Origin: an uncultured Lachnospiraceae bacterium
GTDB taxonomy: Bacteria > Bacillota > Clostridia > Lachnospirales > Lachnospiraceae
Assembly: GCA_934292725.1 (NCBI GenBank)
Contig: CAKQXY010000002.1
Coordinates: 101,867 to 165,866, forward strand
Direction: 5' to 3'
Length of the DNA stretch: 64,000 nucleotides
The stretch's first letter is position 1, and each line of letters begins with the position of its first letter. Below, in pieces: positions 31,528-39,798 of this stretch. Both the position numbers and the translations under genes were made by a program. Under the pieces are notes generated by a model. The model did not search any database. It was not told where the DNA came from and saw nothing but the letters and a program-made list of their open reading frames with translations.

Positions 31528-32494
31528 AATCCTCCTTCGGAATGCGATTTACGATCTCCGTAATAATCTCATCCGGCTTCTTATGATAAAACGTGCATCC
31601 TGATGCACGAACATGACCTCCGCCGCCAAATGAAACTGCCAACTCACTGACATTCACAACATGGTTTGAGCGGAAACTGCATTTCCATACGCCCGACTCT
31701 ATTTCATATAAGAATACTGCTGTGTCTACACCGCGAATATTTCGAAGCTCACTTACAACGCTGTCAAGTTCTGCTGATGTGATATGAAATCTCTCCATCT
31801 CCTTAGTTTCCATATAAGACCATACAAAAAAGCCATCAAGAAGCTGCGCGGCTTTAGATATTGCATAGGCACTCGCCCTCGCTTCGTTAAAGCTCTTCTC
31901 ATAAAAAGTCTTCTGAATCAAATCAGTAAATGGAATGCCAAAGGCAATAAGCTTTGCCGCACGTGTAAGTGTATCTGGTGTTACATTAGAATATTGGAAC
32001 ACGCCAGTGTCGTGAACCATTCCTGTATAAAGACACATTGCCACGTTGTAGTTGATCTTATCTTCCTCGAAAAGTGTATAAAGTACTTCACATGCAGATC
32101 CGATCTCACCCTTTACATAATTGACATCACCAAAAATAGGATTACTGATATGATGATCAATCATTACACGCTTCTTTGCACTCTTAAAAAGTTCTTTTCC
32201 TGTACCGATACGATCTAAATCTGCACAATCAAGTGAATATACCACATCATATACCTCAGACTTTACAGTATGACGAATAACTGCTGTATCTGGAAGCATA
32301 TCAAAAACAGATGGATATGGCTCTAAGTACACATCTGCCTCATAACCATAATTATCCTTTAAATAGTGATACAGGGCAAGACACGAGGAGATGCAGTCTC
32401 CATCTGGATGAATATGACCTACAATTGCCGTCTTCCTGACATTTGCAAACTCCGCACGCAGCGTCTCTATTGTGTCGTTCGGGCGTTTTTCCAT
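31508..32494 (-). CDS. nrnA: DHH/DHHA1 oligoribonuclease / pAp phosphatase
   Basis: 328 residues. DHH motifs: VGHIHPDGDCISSCLALY, SLDCADLDRIG and MIDHHISN. The C-terminal DHHA1 domain ends with FGGGGHVRASGCTF. NrnA-type enzymes degrade nanoRNAs and dephosphorylate pAp. It lies between rbfA and truB, the standard position in Firmicutes, with a GGAAAGGAGG site upstream. Confidence 0.93.
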   Translation of the reverse strand: MEKRPNDTIETLRAEFANVRKTAIVGHIHPDGDCISSCLALYHYLKDNYGYEADVYLEPYPSVFDMLPDTAVIRHTVKSEVYDVVYSLDCADLDRIGTGKELFKSAKKRVMIDHHISNPIFGDVNYVKGEIGSACEVLYTLFEEDKINYNVAMCLYTGMVHDTGVFQYSNVTPDTLTRAAKLIAFGIPFTDLIQKTFYEKSFNEARASAYAISKAAQLLDGFFVWSYMETKEMERFHITSAELDSVVSELRNIRGVDTAVFLYEIESGVWKCSFRSNHVVNVSELAVSFGGGGHVRASGCTFYHKKPDEIITEIVNRIPKEDYAGRAL

Positions 32495-32497
32495 CGC

Positions 32498-32896
32498 TTA
32501 TGCCTCCTTTCCCTCGGAGCTTTCTGCCGGCTCTTTAGCTGCAAGCTCATTTGCAACTGCATCAATCAGACCCGTCATATGAACACCATACTCGATGGAC
32601 TGGTCTAACACAAAAGTAAGCTCTGGTGTGTTTCTCAAATTTACAGAGGATGCGAGCATTCTTCTAATATATGGTTTTGCATTCTTTAAGCCTTCCATTG
32701 TACTCTTTTGTGCTTCCTCATTTCCTAAAACACTGATATAAGCCTTACAATACTTTAAGTCAGGCGTAACTTCTGCCATGACAACTGTTGTCATCGGATG
32801 GATTCTTGGATCTTTAATTTCCTGCTGGATAATACGGCTGAGTTCTCTCTGAACCTCAGCGTTGATTCTGATATTTTTAATACTATTTTTACGCAT
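32498..32896 (-). CDS. rbfA: Ribosome-binding factor A
   Basis: 132 residues with the KH-like fold typical of RbfA: RINAEVQRELSRIIQQEIKD, then PMTTVVMAEVTPDLKYCKAY and ELTFVLDQSIEYGVHM. It matures the 5' end of 16S rRNA in 30S subunits. The C-terminus is a Glu/Ala-rich tail. Confidence 0.96.
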   Translation of the reverse strand: MRKNSIKNIRINAEVQRELSRIIQQEIKDPRIHPMTTVVMAEVTPDLKYCKAYISVLGNEEAQKSTMEGLKNAKPYIRRMLASSVNLRNTPELTFVLDQSIEYGVHMTGLIDAVANELAAKEPAESSEGKEA

Positions 32897-32960
32897 ATTT
32901 TCTCCTTAACTATCTTTGAAAAGCCATGACATTGCTGCCATGGCTTTGTTTTTTTGCAGC

Positions 32961-35951
32961 TTATCTCGGAACCTCTTCCATGATATAAGCCTCTACGATA
33001 TCATCAATCTGAATATCGTTGAACTTTTCAAATACAAGACCACACTCGTAGCCTTCCTTTACTTCCTTTACATCGTCCTTGAAACGCTTTAAGGATGCCA
33101 GTGAACCCTCGTAGATCTGCTCGCCTTCTCTGGAAATGCGGATCTTGCAGCCTCTCTGGAACATACCATCTGTTACATAGGAACCAGCAATGTTTCCAAC
33201 ACCTGATGCCTTGAAGATCTGACGAACCTGTGCATGACCTATTACCTTCTCCTCGTAGATCGGATCAAGCATACCCTTCATAGCAGCTTCTACATCAGCG
33301 ATTGCTTGATAGATAACGCGGTACAGACGAATCTCAACCTTCTCACGCTCTGCTACTGATTTTGCCATTGCATCCGGACGAATATTAAATCCGATAATGA
33401 TTGCATTTGATGCAGATGCCAAAGATACATCAGACTCATTGATTGCACCAACACCACTGTGGATAATCTTAACAACAACTTCTTCATTCGACAGCTTCAA
33501 TAAGGACTGCTTTACAGCCTCAACAGAACCCTGAACGTCAGCCTTAACGATCAAATTCAGTTCCTTTAAGCTTCCTTCCTTAATCTGGGAATTTAAGCTG
33601 TCAAGAGTAAGCTGTGTCTTTGTATCAGCCAAAAGCTTTTCTCTGTTCTCTTTAATAAAGGTCTCAGCAAAGCTTCTTGCCTCTTTCTCGTTCTCAGTGT
33701 TGACAAAGATCTCACCTGCGTTTGGAACATCATTCAGACCAAGAATCTCAACTGGCATAGACGGAGTTGCTTCTTTTACTCTGCGTCCCTTGTCATCGAT
33801 CATTGCACGAACCTTACCATAGCAGGATCCTGCTGCCACATTGTCACCAACATGAAGTGTACCCTTCTGAACAAGAATAGTTGCAACTGGTCCGCGGCCC
33901 TTATCAAGCTGTGCCTCAATTACAAGACCTCTTGCCTTACGATTTGGATTTGCCTTAAGATCCTTTAACTCTGCATCAAGCAGGATCATCTCAAGCAAGG
34001 TATCAATTCCCTCATGTGTCTTTGCAGATACTGGAACGAAGATGGTCTGACCACCCCAATCCTCTGCAATCAGCTCATACTCAGAAAGCTCCTGCTTTAC
34101 ACGCTCGATGTTTGCAGTTGGCTTATCAATCTTATTTACTGCTACGATAATATCAACGCCTGCTGCCTTTGCATGGTTAATTGCCTCGATTGTCTGCGGC
34201 ATAACACCATCGTCTGCTGCAACAACAAGTACAGCGATATCAGTTGCCTGAGCACCACGCATACGCATTGCTGTAAATGCCTCATGACCTGGTGTATCAA
34301 GGAATGTAATATCCTGTCCATTGCACTTAACCATATAAGCACCGATATGCTGTGTAATTCCGCCGGCCTCTCTTGAAATTACGTTAGTTGAACGAATGGC
34401 ATCCAGCAAGGAGGTCTTACCATGGTCAACGTGACCCATAACGCAGACAACCGGAGGTCTTGAAACCTTTGTCTCTTCCGGATCATCTTCTTCACGAAGA
34501 AGTTCCTCAATTACGTCAACCTTTACTTCCTTCTCACAGATATAGTTAAACTCTAATGCAATTTCCTCTGCCTGCTCAAATGTCAGCTCAGCATTAATTG
34601 TCATCATGGTGCCCTTCATAAAGAGTGACTTTACAAGTGCTGCCGGCTGCTGCTTCATTGCTTCAGCTAACTCTGCCAGTGTTAAAGTCTCTGGAATTGT
34701 AATTGTCTTAATTCCGTCATCCTCTTCTGCCTTTGGCTGTGGCTCTGGCTTCTTACTGTTTTGCTGCTTCATCTTAGAGATATTGCGAGTATTCTCTGTG
34801 AATCTGGTATTCTTCTCCTGATTCTGTCTTTCCTTCTCGCGAATCTCACGCTCTTTCTTATTAAGACCCTTGCCGCCTCTTGCCTCGCTCTTGGTCATTC
34901 CTGTGCCCATAGAATCAAGATTTTCTCTCTCTGTTCTCTGGCCTCTTGCACCGTCACGTCTTTGACCGTAACCACCCTGACCATTTCCGTCACGTCTCTG
35001 GCCATCTCTCTGACCATAGCCGCCCTGACCGTTTCCGTCACGTCTCTGGCCATCTCTCTGACCGTAGCCGCCCTGACCATTTCCGTCACGTCTCTGGCCA
35101 TCTCTCTGACCGTAGCCGCCCTGACCGTTTCCGTCACGTCTCTGGCCATCTCTCTGACCATAGCCGCCCTGACCGTTTCCGTCGCGTCTCTGGCCGTAGC
35201 CGCCCTGATTATTTCCGTCACGTCTCTGGCCATCTCTCTGACCGTAGCCGCCTTCTCTTCTCTGACCGCCCTGGCCATTTCCATCACGTCTCTGACCGTC
35301 TCTCTGGCCATAGCCGCCTTCTCTTCTCTGACCGCCCTGGCCATTTCCATCACGTCTCTGACCGTCTCTCTGGCCATAGCCGCCTTCTCTTCTCTGACCA
35401 CCCTGGCCATTTCCATCGCGTCTTTGTCCATTCTGACCATTTCCGCCATCACGTCTGGAATTATCTCTTCTATTTCCATCGTTTGTGGATCTTGAATCGG
35501 ATCTTGAATCATTTCTATCGTTTTTTGTATTTTCTCTTGTCATAGTCTCCTTCGGTGCCTCAGTCTTTGCCATCTCCTGTGCTTTTTCTGCCGGCTTTGT
35601 GCTCTCTGTTCTCTCAGCAGCCTTTTCCTGCTTATCGACAGACTTTTCTGTCTTGTCACCTTCCGGCTTCTTCGCACCGTCTGGACGCTTCTTTTTAGAA
35701 ATTGGCTTTGTGCTGTTTTCCGGATGGAACAGCAGACGAAGTTTCTTCTTTGGTGCGCCAGCAGAGTCAGCTGCAGCATCAGCTGACTCTGCTGGCTTTT
35801 TGAATGCCTTGCGCACTTCTTCTACCATTGTATCCTGAAGCATAGTTGCTCTTGTTACACCACTCATACCCTTGCTGGAGCATAAGCTGATAATTTCACT
35901 TTCTTCTCTTTTTAATTCCTTGGCTAAATCATGGATGTTCAGTTTTGCCAT
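32961..35951 (-). CDS. infB: Translation initiation factor IF-2 with extended repetitive N-terminus (996 aa)
   Basis: The GTPase core has VMGHVDHGKTSLLDAIR (G1), FLDTPGHEAFTAMR (G3) and VAVNKIDKP (G4), followed by domains II to IV of normal length. IF-2 delivers initiator tRNA to the 30S subunit. The first about 370 residues are a charged linker and then many repeats of an Arg/Gly/Asp/Gln/Asn-rich unit (GQRRDGNGQGG with GYGQRD). This makes the protein longer than the roughly 700-900 residues common in the family. The gene is in the rimP-rbfA translation cluster. Confidence 0.97.
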   Translation of the reverse strand: MAKLNIHDLAKELKREESEIISLCSSKGMSGVTRATMLQDTMVEEVRKAFKKPAESADAAADSAGAPKKKLRLLFHPENSTKPISKKKRPDGAKKPEGDKTEKSVDKQEKAAERTESTKPAEKAQEMAKTEAPKETMTRENTKNDRNDSRSDSRSTNDGNRRDNSRRDGGNGQNGQRRDGNGQGGQRREGGYGQRDGQRRDGNGQGGQRREGGYGQRDGQRRDGNGQGGQRREGGYGQRDGQRRDGNNQGGYGQRRDGNGQGGYGQRDGQRRDGNGQGGYGQRDGQRRDGNGQGGYGQRDGQRRDGNGQGGYGQRDGQRRDGNGQGGYGQRRDGARGQRTERENLDSMGTGMTKSEARGGKGLNKKEREIREKERQNQEKNTRFTENTRNISKMKQQNSKKPEPQPKAEEDDGIKTITIPETLTLAELAEAMKQQPAALVKSLFMKGTMMTINAELTFEQAEEIALEFNYICEKEVKVDVIEELLREEDDPEETKVSRPPVVCVMGHVDHGKTSLLDAIRSTNVISREAGGITQHIGAYMVKCNGQDITFLDTPGHEAFTAMRMRGAQATDIAVLVVAADDGVMPQTIEAINHAKAAGVDIIVAVNKIDKPTANIERVKQELSEYELIAEDWGGQTIFVPVSAKTHEGIDTLLEMILLDAELKDLKANPNRKARGLVIEAQLDKGRGPVATILVQKGTLHVGDNVAAGSCYGKVRAMIDDKGRRVKEATPSMPVEILGLNDVPNAGEIFVNTENEKEARSFAETFIKENREKLLADTKTQLTLDSLNSQIKEGSLKELNLIVKADVQGSVEAVKQSLLKLSNEEVVVKIIHSGVGAINESDVSLASASNAIIIGFNIRPDAMAKSVAEREKVEIRLYRVIYQAIADVEAAMKGMLDPIYEEKVIGHAQVRQIFKASGVGNIAGSYVTDGMFQRGCKIRISREGEQIYEGSLASLKRFKDDVKEVKEGYECGLVFEKFNDIQIDDIVEAYIMEEVPR
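34965..35440 (-). repeat. Tandem repeats inside infB
   Basis: About 480 bases built from units of roughly 45-70 bases, each with the same blocks (CGTCTCTGGCCATCTCTCTG and GACCATTTCCGTCACGTC in the plus orientation). Runs of near-identical units are interrupted by small substitutions. They encode the RGG/RDG-like N-terminal linker of IF-2 and are prone to copy-number change. Confidence 0.9.
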
Positions 35952-35974
35952 AAATGTATCACCGACCCTTTTCT

Positions 35975-36280
35975 TTACTTATTGTCCAACTGTTTCTCTA
36001 TTGCTTTCGCAAAACCGCCGTCAAGAACTGCAAGCGATGCACGAAATTCCTTGCCGATTCCGTGACCGAGCAGTTCCTTCTGCGAGTAACATGCAAAAGG
36101 TACCTGATAATACTTACACATATCACTAAACTTCTTTTTCGTGTTATCAGAAGCATCCTCTGCCACAATGATCAGACGTGCCTTTCCTGTCTTCACTGCC
36201 TTTTCGGCTGCAAATTCGCCACTCGCAATTTTACCTGCGCGCTCTGCTAATCCCAAAAGGGATATTACTTTATCGTTCAA
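35975..36280 (-). CDS. ylxQ: L7Ae-family ribosomal/K-turn protein YlxQ (101 aa)
   Basis: L7Ae/L30e-type fold: SLLGLAERAGKIASGEFAAE, then KARLIIVAEDASDNTKKKFS and YYQVPFACYSQKELLGHGIG. Such proteins bind kink-turn RNA. The start overlaps the end of rnpM by 11 bases, in the fixed nusA-rnpM-ylxQ-infB order. Confidence 0.93.
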   Translation of the reverse strand: MNDKVISLLGLAERAGKIASGEFAAEKAVKTGKARLIIVAEDASDNTKKKFSDMCKYYQVPFACYSQKELLGHGIGKEFRASLAVLDGGFAKAIEKQLDNK

Positions 36281-36560
36281 TCTGCTCCAACTCCTTTTTC
36301 AGATCATCGTAGCATTGCTGCGAAACCTCTGTTTTTAAAGCTCGTTCAAGAGCTTTTTTCTTTCTGGCCAGCTCAAGACAGGCCATACTACTGCATATAT
36401 ATGCGCCTCGTCCATTTTTCTTGCCAGTCAGATCAAATCCAATCGTTACCCTTTCAGGATCCTCACTCGGTGAGCAAACGATACGGATCAGTTCCTTTTT
36501 ACTTTTTCTTTCCCCGCATCCCACACACTGACGCATCGGAATTTTTTTTACAGCGGCCAC
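36270..36560 (-). CDS. rnpM: RNase P modulator RnpM (YlxR)
   Basis: 96 residues with the YlxR motif MRQCVGCGERKSKKELIRIV and KKNGRGAYICSSMACLELAR; the G-R-G-A-Y-(I/V)-C motif is diagnostic. Recent work assigns the family to binding RNase P RNA. It lies between nusA and ylxQ. Confidence 0.93.
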   Translation of the reverse strand: MAAVKKIPMRQCVGCGERKSKKELIRIVCSPSEDPERVTIGFDLTGKKNGRGAYICSSMACLELARKKKALERALKTEVSQQCYDDLKKELEQIER

Positions 36561-36571
36561 TCTATCACCTC

Positions 36572-37726
36572 TTATTCCTGAACCTCGTTGTCCTGTGCTG
36601 CTTCCTCGGACTGCTCAGTTTCTTCTGCTGCGCTAAAGTCGATCTCATCAAACAGACCTTCCTCCTCAGCCTGGCTCTCACTCTTAATATCAATCTTATA
36701 GCCCGTCAGCTTTGCAGTCAGACGTGCGTTCTGACCTGCCTTGCCAATAGCAAGTGACAGCTGGCTGTCTGGAACTACAACAAGTGCTGAATGCTCCTCA
36801 TCATCAACTGCTACGAAAATAACCTTTGATGGGCTGAGTGCATTTTCAATAAACTGTGCTGCATTCTCGTCCCAATTGATGATATCAATCTTCTCGCCGC
36901 CAAGCTCATCTACAACAGCATTTACACGAGAGCTGTTAACACCTACACATGCACCAACAGCATCTACATTCTCATCATGAGAACAAACAGCCATCTTTGT
37001 TCTGGATCCAGCTTCTCTGCTGATTGCCTTGATCTCAACAGTTCCGTCCTTAATCTCAGCAACCTCTGCCTCAAACAATCTCTTTACTAACTCCGGACGA
37101 GAACGGGAAAGAAGAATCTTTGGTCCCTTCGGCAGATCCTTTACTTCTACGACATAGAACTTCATTCGGGTATTGACCTTATATTCCTCACCCTTAATCT
37201 GCTCGCCTGCCATTAAGGTAGCCTCTGCCTTTCCAAGATTTACACTGACATTTACGGTAGTTGACTTTCCATCCTCACCTCTGCGCTCAAAATGTCTTGA
37301 AATTACACCGCTTACTAAATCTCTCTCCATTAATTTATAGCGCTCATAAACAGCACGATTTTCTTCCTCGCGCAGCTTCTGAAGGATAATTGCCTTTGCA
37401 ATCTGTGCAGCAATGCGGCCAAACTCCTTGGAGTTTACCTTTACATAAACGGTAGAACCATAAACAGCCCTCTTGTCAAGAATCTTTGCATTAGGAAGAC
37501 TGATCTGAGTCTGCTGATCTTCTACATTCTCTACTACTTCCTTTGCCATATTGATCTCATACTCGCCTGTATTGTAATCCATATTTACGACAATATTGTC
37601 GCTTTTTCCAAAATGATGCTTACAAGCCTGAACAAGTGATTCCTCGATTGCCTTTAGGACAACTTCCTTTCTGATATTCTTCTCTTTTTCAAGGACATTT
37701 AATGCTTCCATCAATTCCGTATTCAT
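36572..37726 (-). CDS. nusA: Transcription termination/antitermination factor NusA
   Basis: 384 residues. The N-terminal RNA polymerase-binding domain starts MNTELMEALNVLEKEKNIRK, followed by the S1 domain (VSGVISRHFERRG), then two KH domains with GPKILLSRSRPELVKRLFEA, GACVGVNSSRVNAVVDELG and LSLAIGKAGQNARLTAKLTG. The C-terminal tail is acidic. It controls pausing and termination. Confidence 0.97.
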   Translation of the reverse strand: MNTELMEALNVLEKEKNIRKEVVLKAIEESLVQACKHHFGKSDNIVVNMDYNTGEYEINMAKEVVENVEDQQTQISLPNAKILDKRAVYGSTVYVKVNSKEFGRIAAQIAKAIILQKLREEENRAVYERYKLMERDLVSGVISRHFERRGEDGKSTTVNVSVNLGKAEATLMAGEQIKGEEYKVNTRMKFYVVEVKDLPKGPKILLSRSRPELVKRLFEAEVAEIKDGTVEIKAISREAGSRTKMAVCSHDENVDAVGACVGVNSSRVNAVVDELGGEKIDIINWDENAAQFIENALSPSKVIFVAVDDEEHSALVVVPDSQLSLAIGKAGQNARLTAKLTGYKIDIKSESQAEEEGLFDEIDFSAAEETEQSEEAAQDNEVQE

Positions 37727-37795
37727 TATGTTCTCTTTCCTTTCTCTATTTCCTTATCCACTCTTCACAAAACTGAGTGAATCGTTACCTTGCTT

Positions 37796-38263
37796 TTAGA
37801 AATCTAACGCCAGACGAATCAGCGCAATGTTGCTTCTTTCAAGCACCAGTGTTTTTTCGTCCTCCAGCATAAGGGTAACGGTTGTCTTGTCGTATGCGTT
37901 AAGCAGCCCGGTATATTCCTTACAGCCTTCTACTGCACGAAACAGTCGAACTTCAACTTCTTCACCAATGCTTCTTGCAAAATCCTTATCCTTCTTTAAT
38001 GGTCTTCCAAGACCTGGAGAGCTTACCTCTAAAATATAGCTTTCCTCGATACAGTCATCTGCATCTAAAATAGGATCTGCCTCACGGCTTACCACCTCGC
38101 AGTCATCTACTGCGATACCGCCCTCTTTGTCAATGTAGACACGCAGATACCAGCTTCCTGCCTCTTTAACATACTCCACATCAACCAGCTCAAATCCATG
38201 CTTCTGTGTGATCGGCAAAAACAGATTTTCTGCATATGCTTCAATCTCTTCTTTTCTTCTCAT
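37796..38263 (-). CDS. rimP: Ribosome maturation factor RimP
   Basis: 155 residues with the RimP motifs GFELVDVEYVKEAGSWYLRV, YIDKEGGIAVDDCEVVSREA and EVSSPGLGRPLKKDKDF. It assists 30S assembly. It is the first gene of the cluster and is preceded by a strong promoter and a roughly 155-base leader with a stable hairpin. Confidence 0.96.
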   Translation of the reverse strand: MRRKEEIEAYAENLFLPITQKHGFELVDVEYVKEAGSWYLRVYIDKEGGIAVDDCEVVSREADPILDADDCIEESYILEVSSPGLGRPLKKDKDFARSIGEEVEVRLFRAVEGCKEYTGLLNAYDKTTVTLMLEDEKTLVLERSNIALIRLALDF

Positions 38264-38375
38264 ACTCCTGCCCTTTCCCGCCGCAAGCCTAATTCTTGCC
38301 GTTTGCTGCAGCGTATCTGCCTGTTTTGTAACTATTACTCTGAATAGTTATACTTTCTTGTGGGTATTTACATAG

Positions 38376-38403
38376 AAAGAGTGGACTCGCAAGCCCACTC
38401 TTT
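38376..38403 (-). promoter_or_regulatory. Hairpin in the rimP leader
   Basis: AAAGAGTGG and CCACTCTTT pair across a 10-base loop just downstream of the predicted transcript start. There is no T-run on the transcribed strand, so it is probably a leader structure protecting the mRNA or controlling it. Confidence 0.5.
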
Positions 38404-38424
38404 ACCATAAAAACCTATATAACC

Positions 38425-38453
38425 TTTATAACATATATTTTCCTAAAGGTCAA
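38425..38453 (-). promoter_or_regulatory. Promoter of the rimP-nusA-infB cluster
   Basis: Read leftward: TTGACC (38448-38453), 17-base spacer, TATAAA (38425-38430). It stands immediately after the stop of the NlpC/P60 gene at 38461. Confidence 0.75.
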
Positions 38454-38460
38454 GTGTTTT

Positions 38461-39750
38461 TTAGTCTCCGATAATGTTTACAACACGAACAGGTTCAGTA
38501 CTGTAGTTATATTTACTGATAGTTACCTGGCCTAGAGACAAAGCAGCATGAAGAATTTTGCCGTCTCCAAGATACATAACAACGTGATCAATTGTTCCTG
38601 TTGCATCAGCATAGAATAAAAGATCACCAGGCTTTGCTTCGTTAAGTGTGATTTGCGTACCTCTTGTTGCCTGCTCACGTGAGGTTCTTGGAAGAGAAAA
38701 GCCTGCACTTGCATAACACTGCTGTACGAAGCTTGAGCAGTCAATTCCTCCTGTCAGACTTGTTCCGCCATACACATATGGTGTTCCAATATACTGCTCA
38801 CCAAATGTTAATATCTGCTGACGTGTCGGAGAACAATCTGAAATGCTGCTCCACGGAATTGCCTCAACAAGATAAAAGCCTGTCTTTACATAGTCATCAT
38901 TTATATAACCATATGTACTGTTAAATGCAATTTTCAGCCAGTCTCCGTCTTTTTCTTCCACTACCTGCTTTTCGTTTGCATTAAGTGTCGTCCAAACCTC
39001 ATACTCAAGACCAGGACCGCTTCTGACATTAAGCTTTTCCGTTGTCACCTCAACCATCTGCATACAGTGCTCAAGTGCAACTTCCTTTGCTTCCTCACCT
39101 GTCACACAATTTTCAGACCAAATATAGCCATCAATACCGCCTGAGCTTATGTGCCACCAGCCATTTCCCATATCCTCAACAAGCTCACCTCCGGAATACT
39201 TTGTCAGCTTTCCTATAATAGTGCCGTCTGTTGTTGGCTGATTTCGTACATTTAGATACGTGTTGACTTTTGAGGCAACAAACATATTCGTATAATGATT
39301 CCACACATCCTCGCGCGGATCTTCATGTTTTTTTACTGTTTTTTCTGCCTCAGAAGCTTTTGTGGCATCCTCTGTATTTTTCTCTAAGGATGTCTCTTCT
39401 GAAATTTCTTCTGGTGTCTCTTTGCTCTCTGCAACTTCCTTTTTGCTCTCGCTCTCAATCGTCTGCTTCACATTTGGCTCCGCAAGCGTCTGATGTTCAT
39501 TTTGTTCAATTGCATCCTTAGTTTCCTCAGCCGAAGATGAGGAAGGCTTTTTGCCTTCAAAGATGCCAAATCCATTTGTCACATGAAAAGCAGCCGCTGC
39601 CACTGCAATAAGTGCCCAAATCACTACAATAACTAACACAATTTTTGCCATACGCTTGTTGCGGCGGCGACGTCTTATTTCTTTTTCCTTACGTCTTCGA
39701 AATTCTGCCATCCGAGGGGTTTCCTCATACTCTGGTCTTTTGTGCTCCAT
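38461..39750 (-). CDS. NlpC/P60 cell-wall hydrolase with SH3 domains, second copy (429 aa)
   Basis: A strongly basic N-terminus (RRRKEKEIRRRRRNKRMAK) precedes one membrane helix (IVLVIVVIWALIAVAAAAF). Residues 60-150 are a Glu/Lys/Ser-rich linker; two SH3 repeats follow (NTYLNVRNQPTTDGTIIG and TEKLNVRSGPGLEYEVWTTL). The NlpC/P60 domain has the catalytic Cys in GGIDCSSFVQQCYAS and the His in DHVVMYLGDGKILHAA. It has the same architecture as the protein at 28.3-29.6 kb, so the two are paralogues flanking the translation cluster. The ATG at 39750 has AAGGTGAG upstream. Confidence 0.9.
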   Translation of the reverse strand: MEHKRPEYEETPRMAEFRRRKEKEIRRRRRNKRMAKIVLVIVVIWALIAVAAAAFHVTNGFGIFEGKKPSSSSAEETKDAIEQNEHQTLAEPNVKQTIESESKKEVAESKETPEEISEETSLEKNTEDATKASEAEKTVKKHEDPREDVWNHYTNMFVASKVNTYLNVRNQPTTDGTIIGKLTKYSGGELVEDMGNGWWHISSGGIDGYIWSENCVTGEEAKEVALEHCMQMVEVTTEKLNVRSGPGLEYEVWTTLNANEKQVVEEKDGDWLKIAFNSTYGYINDDYVKTGFYLVEAIPWSSISDCSPTRQQILTFGEQYIGTPYVYGGTSLTGGIDCSSFVQQCYASAGFSLPRTSREQATRGTQITLNEAKPGDLLFYADATGTIDHVVMYLGDGKILHAALSLGQVTISKYNYSTEPVRVVNIIGD

Positions 39751-39798
39751 GAATCTCACCTTTCTGATGCTGCCCTGCAATGCATAACCATCTGCTGC

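Noticed and set aside
34895..35545. Long alternative frames opposite and within the infB repeats
   Set aside because: They arise from the repeated, biased codons of the IF-2 linker; there is no ribosome site or promoter.
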